A DNA stretch of 64,000 nt. Origin: Ypsolopha sequella. Lineage: Eukaryota; Arthropoda; Insecta; Lepidoptera; Ypsolophidae. Shown one piece after another: positions 11,411 through 21,837 of the stretch. Position 1 is the first letter of the stretch. Every line of letters begins with the position of its first letter. The translations under genes were made by a program, and so were the position numbers. Location: assembly GCA_934047225.1 (NCBI GenBank), contig OW204004.1, positions 6,700,401-6,764,400 of the forward strand. Direction: 5' to 3'. The notes beneath the pieces are model-generated. The model ran no database searches and was not told the DNA's origin. It worked only from the letters and a program-made list of their open reading frames with translations.

Positions 11411-11691
11411 GGGTTCCGTACCTAAAGGGTAACCAACGGGACCCTATTACTAAGACTCCGCTGTCCGTCTGTCACCAGGCTGTATCTCATGAGCCGTGAT
11501 AGTTAGACAGTTGAAATTTTCACAGATGATGTATTTCTGTTGCCGCTATAACAACAAATACTAAAAAACAGAATAAAATAAATATTTAAGGTGGCTCCCA
11601 TAAAACAAACGTGATTTTTTTGCCGTTTTTATAGATAATGGTAAGGAACCCTTCGTGCGCGAGTCCGGCTTGCACTTGGCCGGTTTTTTTT
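11411..11691 (+). repeat. Interspersed repeat 'GGGTTCCGTACC...GCACTTGGCCGG', copy 1
   Basis: About 280 bp. Internal words: AACCAACGGGACCCTATTAC, CAGATGATGTATTTCTGTTG. It ends with GCACTTGGCCGG plus a T run. Copies at 22786-23069 (reverse) and 55162-55468. A GCGAGTC...CTCGC inverted repeat near the end recalls Helitron-like 3' hairpins, but the class is not established. Confidence 0.7.
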
Positions 11692-12291
11692 CATGACGGC
11701 CGGGTCTCATTATTACCACTGAGAATAATCATTGACGGTTATTCTGATACTACATGTATCACTATTTCCATTGCGTTTTTAAAAACGCGACGAAGACTTC
11801 ACGGTCGCTTATCAGGCGCCGCAATTTCCTCTACCAATAGATAGGTACTGGCCACTGAGAATGTTTTGATGGATTAATTGTCAATAACTCGACAGTGATC
11901 TATTTCCATTCGATGTTTTTCACGTCAATGGCTATTGTGAGACGGATTTGCATAAATCTGGCAGTATCAGAAATTCCATTCCAATGAAAAATGGAAATAA
12001 TGAGACCCACCCTTTATGACAACCCAGAAAACGTAATAGTGCGGAACATTAATTTTATAGAGGAAAGTATAATTTTTGAAGGGCGTAATATTTGTTTATA
12101 GTTGTATTCTTATTTGTGGTGCTTTATGCTTTTTTATTATTTCCATTAATTTTGAAGTAAGTTAAATGTGTCCTTTTAAATAAAATGGCAACCATTTACA
12201 AATCTTTATCTGTTACAATAATTAGCAGTTTGGGTACATTTTACCAACGAGTTTATTATTTATAAAATTAATATGAAACTTTTTCAGTTTT
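11692..12291. other. Non-coding, nothing recognised
   Basis: Between a GGGTTCCGTACC repeat and the truncated hairpin of the 673-aa gene. A weak inverted repeat (CCGTAAATG-type words; CGGGTCTCATTATT and GGAAATAATGAGACCC at 11700 and 11993) suggests one more decayed foldback of about 310 bp. Confidence 0.4.
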
Positions 12292-12426
12292 GGTGCTGTC
12301 AAAGCTTAAAATTTTCCAAAGAAATTTAACTTCTATACCTAACTCTTAAGAACTATTTTGTATCGAAGAAAATTTAGTTTTGACGGCACTAAAACTAAAA
12401 TTAAAGCCTCCAGAATCGGCTTTATT
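12292..12426. repeat. Inverted-repeat hairpin element, copy 2 (abutting the 673-aa gene)
   Basis: Same family as 1991-2162. The outer left arm is missing; the right arm (AAAGCCTCCAGAATCGGCTT) ends six bases before the stop codon of the 673-aa ORF, so it would lie in that gene's 3' UTR. Confidence 0.7.
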
Positions 12427-12432
12427 AAATAA

Positions 12433-14454
12433 TTAAATGTCTTCTTCTACTTCACGCTTCTCTTGTATTACAATATGGTCATCACCTATTACAAATTCTT
12501 CAATATAAATGTCTTCATCAGGTTCTTCCTTGATTTGAACTTTGTTTGTTACAGAAGTAGATTCTGTACTCGGTTCTAGTACTGTATTTTCACCTTCAAC
12601 ACTATTCAAACATGGGTTACTATTTTCAAAAAGAAATTTGCTTGGTTCTAGTACTGTATTTTCACCTTTATCACTATTAAGACATGCGTTACTATTTTCA
12701 AAAAGAAATTTAAAAACTTCATCTTGATTAACACTTCTAAATTCAGGATTATCATCGTCATATATAACATATTCCAATTTCTGATTATCTTCTTTCATTT
12801 CTATTTCCCAAAAGTACTGCCTTAGCTGATTAACATGCTCAATTCCATTCTTCCACGCATCTTTGCCAATTTCTTTAATTGTATCAAGATACAAATCTTT
12901 GGGATGCGCCGTTATTGATTCCATTTCTGCAATCCTCTTTTTCAACGACTTCCAAACGTATTCAATAGGGTTCAGGTCATCGTGAAATGGTGGCAATCTC
13001 AATACATCGTGCCCAAATCTGTTGAACAATGCGTCTATACCATAAACTGTTGGTATATTAGCTGTTTTTACCAAATAGTATAATTCTTTTTTCGTCATGT
13101 CCAATTCAAATGCAATCTTGTTTCGTTTCAGCCAGTCGAATATCAAGTGTATAGAAGCAGATAAAGGAGGTGGTTTGTTGTCGTTACAGCAATGATGAGT
13201 AGGTGTACTACTTATGACAACAATACAATTTCTTGGAAGATTAGGTAAAAGTTCGACTGCTACCCATGCACTAAATTGGTTTTGGTCCATTATTTCTGAG
13301 TCGAACTGCTTTGTTTTTAGCCTGTAGACTAAATCTGCACCTCCAACGAATCCGTTGTCTCCTCCTGCGTGTGCCACTGCCCATCTTTCTGCTCTTGCAT
13401 CCAAATAATAATTGGTGTCTGGGGGAATAAATATCGTTTCACCAATATATATAACAGGTCGTCTTTCTTCATCAGGAAGCATGTCATTGTTTCTCATTTT
13501 TCGTAAGTATTTGGACCTACCCGCGGCAATCATTGGATCATCCATGAAATATTCCACACCGTACCCAGTTCTGATGTGATACCCAAGTTTTTTTGTGACA
13601 ATTTCCTTTAAAACTTCGCTAGTAACGTAGAATTCTAATTTTAGAAGTTCTGTCATTGTCCGTGCTTCCTTTCTTTGAATAATATCCCTTATCTTGCAGA
13701 TCGTTAAGTAATCAAAGCTAAAAATATCATTATCTTTCGATTTTAAATTTTTTAAGATATATTCTCCGTTATTCAAAGTTTTGGTGTGATATCCCAGTTT
13801 TTCTACGATGCCTCGTAAAACTGCAATAGTCGTACGAAAATTTAATCTCGTTTCGACTACTTTTAAAAGCTTATTCAAAGTTCTAGCTTGTTTTTCCTTT
13901 AAAATAGTCTTTATCTTACTAAACACTTCAGGATCTATAAATTCTTTATTATTCGAAACAGAGACCTTTCCAAAATTTACATCTGAGCTCGTACTTTGTC
14001 GATGATCGTTTGTTTGAACACTTTGTTGATGCCCATATGTTTGAACACTTTGTTGATGCTCATCTGTTTGAATATTTTGTCGTATGTCTTTTATTTGAAA
14101 ACTTTGTTGAGGTTTGTTTGTTTGAGTATTATCATTAATGACAACTGTAAAATCGTTCTTGCCGCCGGGGACATTCAAAAACGAAAGTTCATGGCCAGTC
14201 GCCATACGAAATATTGTTTTCACATTACTAATTGGCACCTTCTTACCAAAAAACTTTTCGTCTCGAAAGAACTTCAATATATTTTTCAGTATTTTGCCTT
14301 CGCCTTCGCTCTTTCTGCCGATTTCCAAAGGGTGAACTCCTGTTGCCGCCTTAAATCGTTTCGTCACACGATGAAGAGGCACTTTTATACCACTTTCCTT
14401 TTCTTCAATGAAAAACTTGAGAACTTTTTCTAGTAATTTGCGTTCGCGATTCAT
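12433..14454 (-). CDS. Tc1/mariner-like transposase-derived protein (DDE_3), catalytically degenerate, 673 aa
   Basis: An intronless ORF. The open frame extends to 14484, but the first ATG is at 14452-14454 (MNRERKLLEKV), which aligns with the module start of the paralogue. It has two N-terminal modules ending in AATGVH and MATGHE, a Gln/His-rich linker of short repeats (HQQSVQT type), then two LGYH helix-turn-helix-like modules and the DDE_3 core: YIGET (Gly338 at the first Asp site), HAGGDNGFV, NLPRNCIVVISS (Ser415 at the second) and LPPFHDDLNPIEYVW (Glu498). Spacing of the second and third positions is 82 residues, the same as in the paralogue. A 24-aa acidic segment (FLFENSN...VLEPS) is tandemly duplicated near the C-terminus, followed by one IKEEPDEDI motif. 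An open frame with shared core-residue losses suggests an ancestor that was already inactive. Function unknown. Confidence 0.85.
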   Translation of the reverse strand: MNRERKLLEKVLKFFIEEKESGIKVPLHRVTKRFKAATGVHPLEIGRKSEGEGKILKNILKFFRDEKFFGKKVPISNVKTIFRMATGHELSFLNVPGGKNDFTVVINDNTQTNKPQQSFQIKDIRQNIQTDEHQQSVQTYGHQQSVQTNDHRQSTSSDVNFGKVSVSNNKEFIDPEVFSKIKTILKEKQARTLNKLLKVVETRLNFRTTIAVLRGIVEKLGYHTKTLNNGEYILKNLKSKDNDIFSFDYLTICKIRDIIQRKEARTMTELLKLEFYVTSEVLKEIVTKKLGYHIRTGYGVEYFMDDPMIAAGRSKYLRKMRNNDMLPDEERRPVIYIGETIFIPPDTNYYLDARAERWAVAHAGGDNGFVGGADLVYRLKTKQFDSEIMDQNQFSAWVAVELLPNLPRNCIVVISSTPTHHCCNDNKPPPLSASIHLIFDWLKRNKIAFELDMTKKELYYLVKTANIPTVYGIDALFNRFGHDVLRLPPFHDDLNPIEYVWKSLKKRIAEMESITAHPKDLYLDTIKEIGKDAWKNGIEHVNQLRQYFWEIEMKEDNQKLEYVIYDDDNPEFRSVNQDEVFKFLFENSNACLNSDKGENTVLEPSKFLFENSNPCLNSVEGENTVLEPSTESTSVTNKVQIKEEPDEDIYIEEFVIGDDHIVIQEKREVEEDI

Positions 14455-14935
14455 GATGCCACAAATATTTACCAAATATCGCAAGTTTAGAGCGTGTTAA
14501 ATTAAGCGTGGATTCAACGCGGGAGCATAAGCGACACTGGCGCGCGGCGGAGGGGCGGGCGGGGCGGTTACGTGGCGAGGCCACTCCGACTCCGATCCAG
14601 GCCAGCGCGGCGGGGCTGTGCGGGACGCGGGGGGCCCGGCTATGAAGACCGACTGCAATCGAGCCGAGCCGGGTCGACCGACACAAACACACACAAACAG
14701 CGAGCTCGAGGCGTGCGTGAATGAATGCATGCACAGCACAGGCGACCGACCGATACGACGACAGCGCGCAGCGGCAGCTGCGGCAGGCAAAGGTGGCGCG
14801 AAATTGTTGGCCTTGCGGGTGAGAGTGCGGGTAGCGGGCGGCGGGGTGGTGATCGTGGGGCCGCCCGCCCCGCCACCCGCTGCCGCGTCTCCGCGCGTTC
14901 GCTAGTAAGTGACGTCATCGGGACCGGTTCTGACT
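14455..14935 (-). promoter_or_regulatory. CpG island and presumptive promoter of the 673-aa gene
   Basis: Extremely GC-rich sequence of about 430 bp contrasts with its flanks. It contains several GGGCGGGG-type boxes (about 14545-14565), a TGACGTCA at 14910-14917, and at 14505-14545 the motif GCGTGGATTC...AACGCGGGAGCATAA shared with the region upstream of the 739-aa gene. Several overlapping open frames here in multiple frames are by-products of GC richness. It probably drives the minus-strand gene; a divergent plus-strand transcript cannot be excluded. Confidence 0.55.
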
Positions 14936-15837
14936 TCTTGCATTTTGGCTTGTATGACGATAATAATAAAGACGTGGGAATTCTTTGTAATCGCGAGCTC
15001 TATTTATATAGGCGGACGCGGAATAAGAAGATATCATACAAACTCAGAGAGATCATTTGCAAAGGTTATTTGATATTAGGGTATTTACATATAAAATTGC
15101 CGTTTTCTATATTAAGAGAATTTGAAGAAAACTCAATTTTCAGTAGGTACTTAACATTTTTGCACTTTTTTTTCTAAGATGACAAATCTATGTTGTGTAA
15201 GTAAGTACTTAATTTTTTTTGTGTATGAATGAAACAACAATAAGCTAACAGCCTAACAGCATCATTAATTTAATTTTTGAAAAGTGTGAGGATGACATTT
15301 AGGACGAACTGTTTTCGAAAGTTAAATTTTGGTTATCAAACTGATAATAAAAACAAAATTTAATACGTAAGTAGGTGTAAAACCTTGATATCAACTTTCA
15401 AACAAAAAACAAATACTTAGGTAATTGTAAGGTTATGTTCAAATAATCGACGCAAAATTGTTCTTTTAAGATGTCGTAAGTACTTCCTAGGTTCCCGCGG
15501 TACAGACCTAATCTAGTTTGGGGACCAATAGATATTGTGTAAATAAGTGATAATTAGAATATTGTTATTTTGAAGTTTTTGTTATCTCTTTTGGTAAAAT
15601 AAACTATTCTTATTCTTATTTTTATTTTTAATATATAATTACTTACAGGAATTAATTATGAACTCATGAATCTGTAAGAAAATTTTGGCAAGTGCATATG
15701 TAAAGACCTACTTATCTATTAATTGTAATAAAATCGAAAAGCTAGAAATGTACCAAGTTCACGGGAAAGAGTGAGATGGCGCTCTACACACCTTTGTCTG
15801 CGCGTATCAATCTCACGATTGATCTGGGGTTCGGTTT
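14936..15837. other. Non-coding, nothing recognised
   Basis: Composition returns to AT-rich immediately after the CpG island. Open frames here run out of the GC-rich segment and have no domain. The stretch 15290-15420 has relatives near 33900-34110 in reverse orientation (AAAACAGTTCGTCC, GTTTTTATTTTCAGTTTGAT). Confidence 0.45.
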
Positions 15838-16090
15838 ACTTCGGTTCGTGCGTCGTCATTTTTCGTAAACAAGCTAGTTGGGTGTGTTTCGTGCGATTTC
15901 AATTATGTAGAAAAAAAAGCCTGCACCATTGAGTGCGGTTCGGGCGTCCAGCCAGCCAGTATTACTGATTTCAATGGGCCCGGCATAGGATATTTTTATA
16001 AAAGGGCCCATTGAAATCAGTAAAATAACTGGACGCCCGAACGCACCCAACTAGCTTGTTTACGAAAAATGACGGCGCACGAACCGAACT
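15838..16090. repeat. Foldback element with inner perfect 20-bp hairpin
   Basis: Outer arms TTCGTAAACAAGCTAGTTGG and CCAACTAGCTTGTTTACGAA; inner arms TTACTGATTTCAATGGGCCC and its exact complement (15962-15981, 16004-16023). About 250 bp in all; the left arm has a 30-nt insertion. Confidence 0.75.
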
Positions 16091-16398
16091 CAGATAATCT
16101 CACCAACACCAAAATCACGAAAAAATGATTAAATTCGATTCCTTGTTGGAATATTTGGCATAAGTTAAAATCTTAGCTCATCAAAGACGTTGTCTGTGAA
16201 AACTATGCTATTTAAAAATAGTTAATAGCTATATCTACGCGTAACTTGTGCAGATTTTCAATAATTATTCTAGTATGTAAATAATGTTTTTTTTTCTAAA
16301 GTGGCAACCTTAACACATACAGTATAATTATAACGGCAGTCGGACGAACAAAAATACCTAATGTAAATTCTTAGGCACGGTATATAACCCGGGTCCCG

Positions 16399-16635
16399 GA
16401 GCAATGAAGACAGGAATCTTAGATGGCGCCCATCATCATCCCCTCTCACTCGCACAGTATATCTGTCTTCAGTCGCACACCTGCGTACTGCATGCAAAAA
16501 AAATAGTCTGGATTTGCCGCTCAAGCTTACTCCACTCGCTTTATTGCGAAATCCCAAAAAAAATATTTTTCTTCCTATGTGAACTGGACTAGTTCAAATA
16601 CAATTTCTAGTCTAGGCAGTATAGGAGCAAACATT
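16399..16635. repeat. Interspersed repeat 'GGAATCTTAGATGGCGCCCA', copy 1
   Basis: Shared with 22194-22577: CACTCGCACAGTATATC, GTCTGGATTTGCCGCTCAAG, TAGTCTAGGCAGTATA. No coding. Confidence 0.65.
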
Positions 16636-17083
16636 TTTTTTTTCAAATTTCGCCGGTGATGTCAGTAGACATTGTTCCTGATCACTAACCGAGTCTGCAG
16701 TATGAATTCTGGCCGTTGATTAAATTTCACCTTGTATATTAAAATATACCAAAAATATTACAAAAAAATATTAAAGAAACAACTGAGCAATAAAATCACA
16801 GGTACATGCCGCCATTTTAGATTGGTTATACCATAAAACGGGCATAAATGGAAAAGGTTTGCCGTTTCACCGCAAAAATGGAATTTGGAAAGAGATGCAG
16901 GTATAGACTGAGGCTAAAATGTCCCATTGCAGCGTCGTCCAACCTCAAAATTCGTTTTATTGGACTATAAACCCTCACGCAAGCGAAATAAGAACTACTA
17001 TGCATATAAACAAAAGAAGTGTCCATTGAAACTTGTTTACCTTGATTAAGAGGCCTGCGGAGCATGCCTAGTTCATTCAAACG

Positions 17084-17366
17084 AAATACCAAAACGATTT
17101 GTAAATCACAGATATTCTTAGGATATCGTGTGTTTATTCCAATTGAATAACATAATATCTAGGTTCCCAGATATATGTATATGAATTAATGACGACATTT
17201 ATAAGCAAAGTAAATTTTCATATAAAGCTTATTTTTCTCATATTTCATGTTTAATTTAGTGTTCTTATTTAATGTATATTTAGGAACCTAGATATTCAGT
17301 AATTCAATCGGAATAAATACACAGTACCTTGAGAATATCTATGATTTACAAATGGTTTTGGTATTT
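17084..17366. repeat. Foldback element with AAATACCAAAAC ends
   Basis: The left arm AAATACCAAAACGATTTGTA and right arm TACAAATGGTTTTGGTATTT are inverted repeats, continuing through AGATATTCTTA and TAGGTTCC words. 283 bp. Confidence 0.7.
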
Positions 17367-17439
17367 CCTTAAGGCAATACAACATGCAAAAGAGCTGCTA
17401 GTTTATATAAAAAAAAAAAAAACACTTTTTACAAGTTAG

Positions 17440-17580
17440 AACACTTATTAATTTTAAAACAAAAATACGTTTTTACTAGTTCGATATATTTCGGCCCAGT
17501 CGAATGAAAACGGCCCCATACCGTGGGCCGAAATATATCGAGTAAAACGTATTTTTAATGTTCTTAAATTAATAAGTAAA
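17440..17580. repeat. Head-to-head inverted Penelope-terminus relic
   Basis: Arms TCGATATATTTCGGCCCA (left) and TGGGCCGAAATATATCGA (right) face each other around a short spacer at about 17499-17523, and the outer arms extend through AAAATACGTTTTTACT to ATTAATTTTAAAAC. The arm sequence is the GGGCCGAAATATATCGA end seen in the hammerhead-like motif at 59631-59668, with part of the core deleted. Confidence 0.55.
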
Positions 17581-17756
17581 ACAAACCAAAGCTTAAAAAA
17601 GCACAATATATATTTATTATCTTGCTAGAATAAATTATATCTCAAATTATTATTATTATTCTAGAAATAGCAATGAACTATTTTAACATAGCAAAGTTTT
17701 CAGTAACAACGTCTTTTAATAGCTAAAATTTTAACATTTATTAAAAGCGGCCGTTT

Positions 17757-18275
17757 TAAGAGGATGGTATACCCTAGCAACTTTTTTTATTACCCGTCCA
17801 GCACAATAAGTCTAATGGCAAAGACCTTATTTGCATTTTGTAGAGGCGATTATATGTTGGCTCTTTGGCCTCTTGTTCTTGGACGCGTTACTAGTGATCA
17901 CGCAGCGAAATAACAAATTGGTGTGTTTTTAGCTAATAGGTACTGAAATATTTTATAGGGAAAAAAATATTGGATTTAGGTAACATCCCTTCATCTTTCA
18001 ATTGCCTATTTTATTTAAAAAAAAAAAAAAAAAGTTGATCTCTTAACCGCGTTTTTTGAAACGAACGTTTGAAAGCAAAAAAAAGAGGGTGGAAAACTTT
18101 TTTTTTTTTTGACAAAAGTGTAAATCTTAAAACATTGTTTATAGGTGGAATCCCTAGATAAAAGATCGATAAATCAAATGTATTTTCTTCAATATGAGGA
18201 TAGTCCTAGTTTCTTCCAATGAACCCTTGAAAACCTGGTGTTGTTGATGTTCTAGGGTCAGGTGTCCCGTTAAGC
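17757..18275. repeat. Interspersed repeat 'GATGGTATACCCTAGCAAC', copy 2
   Basis: Uninterrupted copy: AGGATGGTATACCCTAGCAA, then CCCGTCCAGCACAATAAG, GTGATCACGCAGCG and AACCGCG; it ends near CTAGGGTCAGGTG. It supplies the empty-site sequence for both insertions in copy 1. Confidence 0.75.
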
Positions 18276-18351
18276 AAAAGTTAAAATTTTAGCTCATCGA
18301 AGACGTTGTCTATAAAAACGATACTATACATAAATAGTCCATTGCTATGAA

Positions 18352-18480
18352 TCGTGTAACACACCTTAACTTATTTGACAGGACTAAACTTAATTAAAGC
18401 GTTCGGTCTTTTTCTTTCTTAATCGAAAAGACAAAGACAGAGACAGGACGCTCAAAATAAGGTTAGTGCTGTCAAACAAG
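18352..18480. repeat. Palindromic MITE (TGTAACAC ends), copy 1, decayed
   Basis: Shares AACTTATTTGACAGGACTAA and TTTTTCTTTCT with the better-preserved copy at 63671-63830. Confidence 0.6.
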
Positions 18481-19125
18481 TAAAATTGGTTATCTCTTTG
18501 AAACCACAAATGGTTTTTGCATGTTTCGTGCACTAAAATACAAGAAAAATATTGCTTAGAAAAATAATTTAATGTGAAAAGTACTTCTTTTTTTCTATTT
18601 TGCGCTATCCGGAGACCCAGCGAGTCAGCGACTCGACGTCGTAATGCAGTGCCCGCTGATATGAACGTTATTTCAATATAGTTTCCGTTGATATTTGTAC
18701 CGAAAGAGGTCGACTCAAAGACGTTGGCGACTACCTGCCCCTTAAAGCGGCTCTTCTCAACCCAATCCCAACGTCATCCAAAAATGACTCTATTGATAAA
18801 GTTATTTCTCTTAAAATAGAACAACTTAATTTTAGGAAATTATCCTCGCGTATAAAAAACAGCAGGAAAATATTGTACAAAGTCAAGTAGTTTTTAGAGT
18901 AAAATTGGTTATTACTTTGAAACCATTCTGGTATCTGTATGGTTCTTGCACTAAAATATATTGCTTAGAAAAATCATTTATGGAATTTTTTTTCGCCCAT
19001 CACATCCATGTGAAAGGTATTGTTTTCTCCTATTTTGCGCTATCCGGAGACCCAACTGATCCAAGCGACGTCGTAATGCAGTGCATACAGACTCAAGGTC
19101 GTAGGCGACTACCTGCCCCTTAATG
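18478..19125. repeat. Direct duplication, two partial units
   Basis: Unit 1 (18478-18750) and unit 2 (18899-19125) share AGTAAAATTGGTTAT, CTTTGAAACCA, GCGCTATCCGGAGACCCA and GCGACTACCTGCCCCTTAA. They contain the TTAA-MITE interior word GCTATCCGGAGACC. Confidence 0.65.
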
Positions 19126-19612
19126 TATTTATTGCTCTACCTCAAGAGACAAAATTCTACAACAATTTTACTAAGTTCTCTACAGCATTGCAGCAGTCAA
19201 AGTAAAGTCTTCGGATTTGTAACAAAAACTAAAAATCCAGTCAAGTGCGAGTCAGACTCTAGGTTCCGTATCATGGATGAAAAATTTAATTTTGTCATTT
19301 TGTTTTCGCGAATTTCTCAACCGATATATTTCTCTTGTAATCTTTACGTAAGCACATATTACCATGATTTTTTTCTTATTTTTCAGTCTACCAGTTTTGA
19401 AGAGAGGCCCCATTATCATGAATTTTTTTGTGGTTTTTCGAGGATTTCTCGAAATAGATGCAAGTAAATATAGCTAAAATGTATATTTTTACAATCAACT
19501 CTTTAATACCTAGAATTTAATATCTATTTTGTATTTTTATAAAAAATATAATTTTTTCATTTAGTTTACATTTGTTATATTTCTTATTTTGTTTATCTTT
19601 TTTAAATCACTA

Positions 19613-19990
19613 TAGTTTTCCTGTAATTGGCTAGTTATGGCCTTTAATCGACATTTTTTCCATATTTTTCGGTCCACCAGTTTCGGTAATAATTTATTTA
19701 ACTTTTTTTAAATTTCTCATTTTAAATCACTTTAATAGTTGCACAACTATAGTTTTCCTGTACCTAATTATTTAGTTATGACCTATAATCGATTCTTTTT
19801 TCATATTTTTCGGTCAGATTTATTTTACTTTTTTTTTCATTTGACATTTTAAATAGTTTTATCACTATAGTTTTCCTGTAATTGGCTAGTTATGACTTGA
19901 ATTTATGACCTAAAATCGAAATTTTTTTCATATTTTTCGGTCCACCAGTTTCGGACATACAATTTTTTGAGGTTTTTCAAAGATTTCTCA
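19613..19990. repeat. Degenerate tandem repeat, three units of about 120-135 bp
   Basis: Each unit begins ATAGTTTTCCTGTA, at about 19613, 19748 and 19867, and contains TTTCATATTTTTCGGTC. Continuous with a GGTTCCGT-type repeat on the left. Confidence 0.65.
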
Positions 19991-20029
19991 AAATCAGTGC
20001 CCGTAAATACCTATCTAGTTACAATCCGT

Positions 20030-20190
20030 GGGTCTACCGCGTAATTCTCATTTTCATCAATATCAACTTGAGATTGAAATTTGTCGTGCGTGCGACGACG
20101 CCCGCCTAACATGCCATCTCTTTTGCACGCGTTGAATTTCGCATGCATTTGCTTGAAGTTGATACAAATGAGAATTACGCGGTAGAGCCC
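20030..20190. repeat. MITE with GGGTCTACCGCGTAATTCTC ends, copy 1
   Basis: 161 bp with ends GGGTCTACCGCGTAATTCTC and GAGAATTACGCGGTAGAGCC. Nearly identical to 60432-60592. Confidence 0.85.
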
Positions 20191-20376
20191 CAGCTCTAAT
20201 TTGGTACCCATATTGTATTTTTATGATTTGTTTTTCTCTCTTTTGTATTGGAAATATTTAAACAATTTCAGATTTTTCTATTTTTTTGCGCTTTGTTATG
20301 TGGGCAAATTAATGCTATTTTTGTGCCAAATTTCGAGTAATATTTATCTTTAACGGTGCTAAAGATGAGGCTGTTA

Positions 20377-21090
20377 CTAGGGAATGCAATCTTGCACCTA
20401 AATATCAATCTCGGTATTTGCAAGATTAAAAAAAATCAATCTCGCAAGATCTCGGTATTAGCGAGATCTTGCACTAATGAAAATTCTTTCGAAAAAATAT
20501 TGTTTCTACTACTGGTTAGTAAAAAAATTAAAACAAGATATCAATCCAATTAAAGGGATGTATTTAAACACACTCAATAGTTAATTATATTATTCTACTG
20601 ATCATACTCGAAAACTTTCCCAAAGAAACATGCCAGCGCAAATGAATTTTTTTCCATAATAACTTTAAAAACCAACTGTAAATGTGTTTTTTTTTTCATT
20701 TGCTTTGTTATGTTTTTTGGTAAATTTGTTTAGTGTGAACAGTAGAGTAGAGTATATGATTTTATTTAAAGATAACATATGTTTTTACTTTATATAGCCT
20801 ATAAGCTAGCCCATCCGCGGACAAGGTTCTAATTCCATGTTTGTAGTCATCAACTAATCTTATGATGCAAAATGCAGTTACTGTCTTTTCGACCCAGCAA
20901 ATCCAAAGCTTTATCTTTTTTTTAAGTAATTCAAATGTCGTCAATGCCCTGCATCTGTAATATGTGCTGCCACTTGATCTCGCAAATCTTGCGAGATCTC
21001 GCACTTATAATGATGCGTGATTGATCTTGCAATATATGTGCGAGATCTCGGTATTTTGAGATCTCGGTATACCGAGATTGCATTCCCTAG
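20377..21090. repeat. Foldback element with CTAGGGAATGCAATCT ends and GATCTCG-rich arms
   Basis: 714 bp. Ends CTAGGGAATGCAATCTTG and CGAGATTGCATTCCCTAG. Both arms (about 20377-20475, 20970-21090) are packed with repeated GAGATCT, CTCGGTATT and TTGCGAGATC words; the centre is unrelated AT-rich sequence with no ORF of note. Confidence 0.75.
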
Positions 21091-21251
21091 CTGTGACATA
21101 CGGACGAACGAACAATGTCCCAAAAAGTGATGCCGAAACCCTAGCACCAGTGACTTAACTTCCTTATTATTATCAATATGTTCTGTGGGGCCGCCGCCGC
21201 TGCCCGTCAGCGTCACTGTGTGAGTGTGTACATTCATAGTATTTTATATAT

Positions 21252-21637
21252 TTTCAATGCAAGTGCTCGTAAAGGCCCACTTTTTATGCATCAAAACCGA
21301 ACATAAAGTCGATTATTTTGCCCTAGGGCTTTATTATAATTATTTTTTTTAATTTATTTACAATGGTTGGCTAACCTGCAGCCTTTCCTGTGTACCATAA
21401 ATGTTATACATTTTTTTTCCACTGTTTAACGGCTCTGGATACAGTCCTTTTGAGCCAATCATAATTTAAAGTTCACAAGATTATATTTGTTGTATTTCCT
21501 CACACTATGCATTGAAAAACATAGTTTACTTTATACCCGGGCGTAAGAGCAATACATTACTCGGTTACGTTTAAAACACGAGCGTTCTAATTTATACCTT
21601 TTCGCCCTTGTAGCATAAACTACTATTACCTATCTGC
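21252..21637 (-). mobile_element. MITE family 'atagtagtttatgctacaag', copy 4
   Basis: Reverse orientation: TTTTCAATGCAAGTGCTCGT to CTTGTAGCATAAACTACTAT. It lies just left of hairpin copy 3. Confidence 0.75.
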
Positions 21638-21666
21638 ATTTTATTAGGTGGAATATTTATGTATTT

Positions 21667-21834
21667 AATAAAGCCGATTCTGAAGGCTTTAATTTTACTT
21701 TTAGTGATGTCAAAACTAAATTTTATTGATTGCAAAATAGTCCCAAAGTGTTAGGAACAGAAGCTAAATTACTGAAAAAATTTCAAGTTTTGACAACACT
21801 AAAACTAAAATTAAAGCCTTCAGAATCGGCTATA
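21667..21834. repeat. Inverted-repeat hairpin element, copy 3 (solo)
   Basis: Complete hairpin of the same family, from AATAAAGCCGATTCTGAAGG to a right arm ending TTCAGAATCGGCTAT, with no transposase-like ORF beside it. It shows that the unit can be mobile without the gene. Confidence 0.75.
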
Positions 21835-21837
21835 ATA

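Noticed and set aside
14455..14484. N-terminal extension of the 673-aa ORF
   Set aside because: It opens on TTG; the ATG at 14454 aligns with the paralogue's module start.
14405..15177. Several overlapping open frames of about 90-150 codons on both strands in the GC-rich block
   Set aside because: They overlap each other in different frames, are rich in Arg/Pro/Ala as expected from GC composition, and show no domain; they sit in the presumptive promoter of the 673-aa gene.
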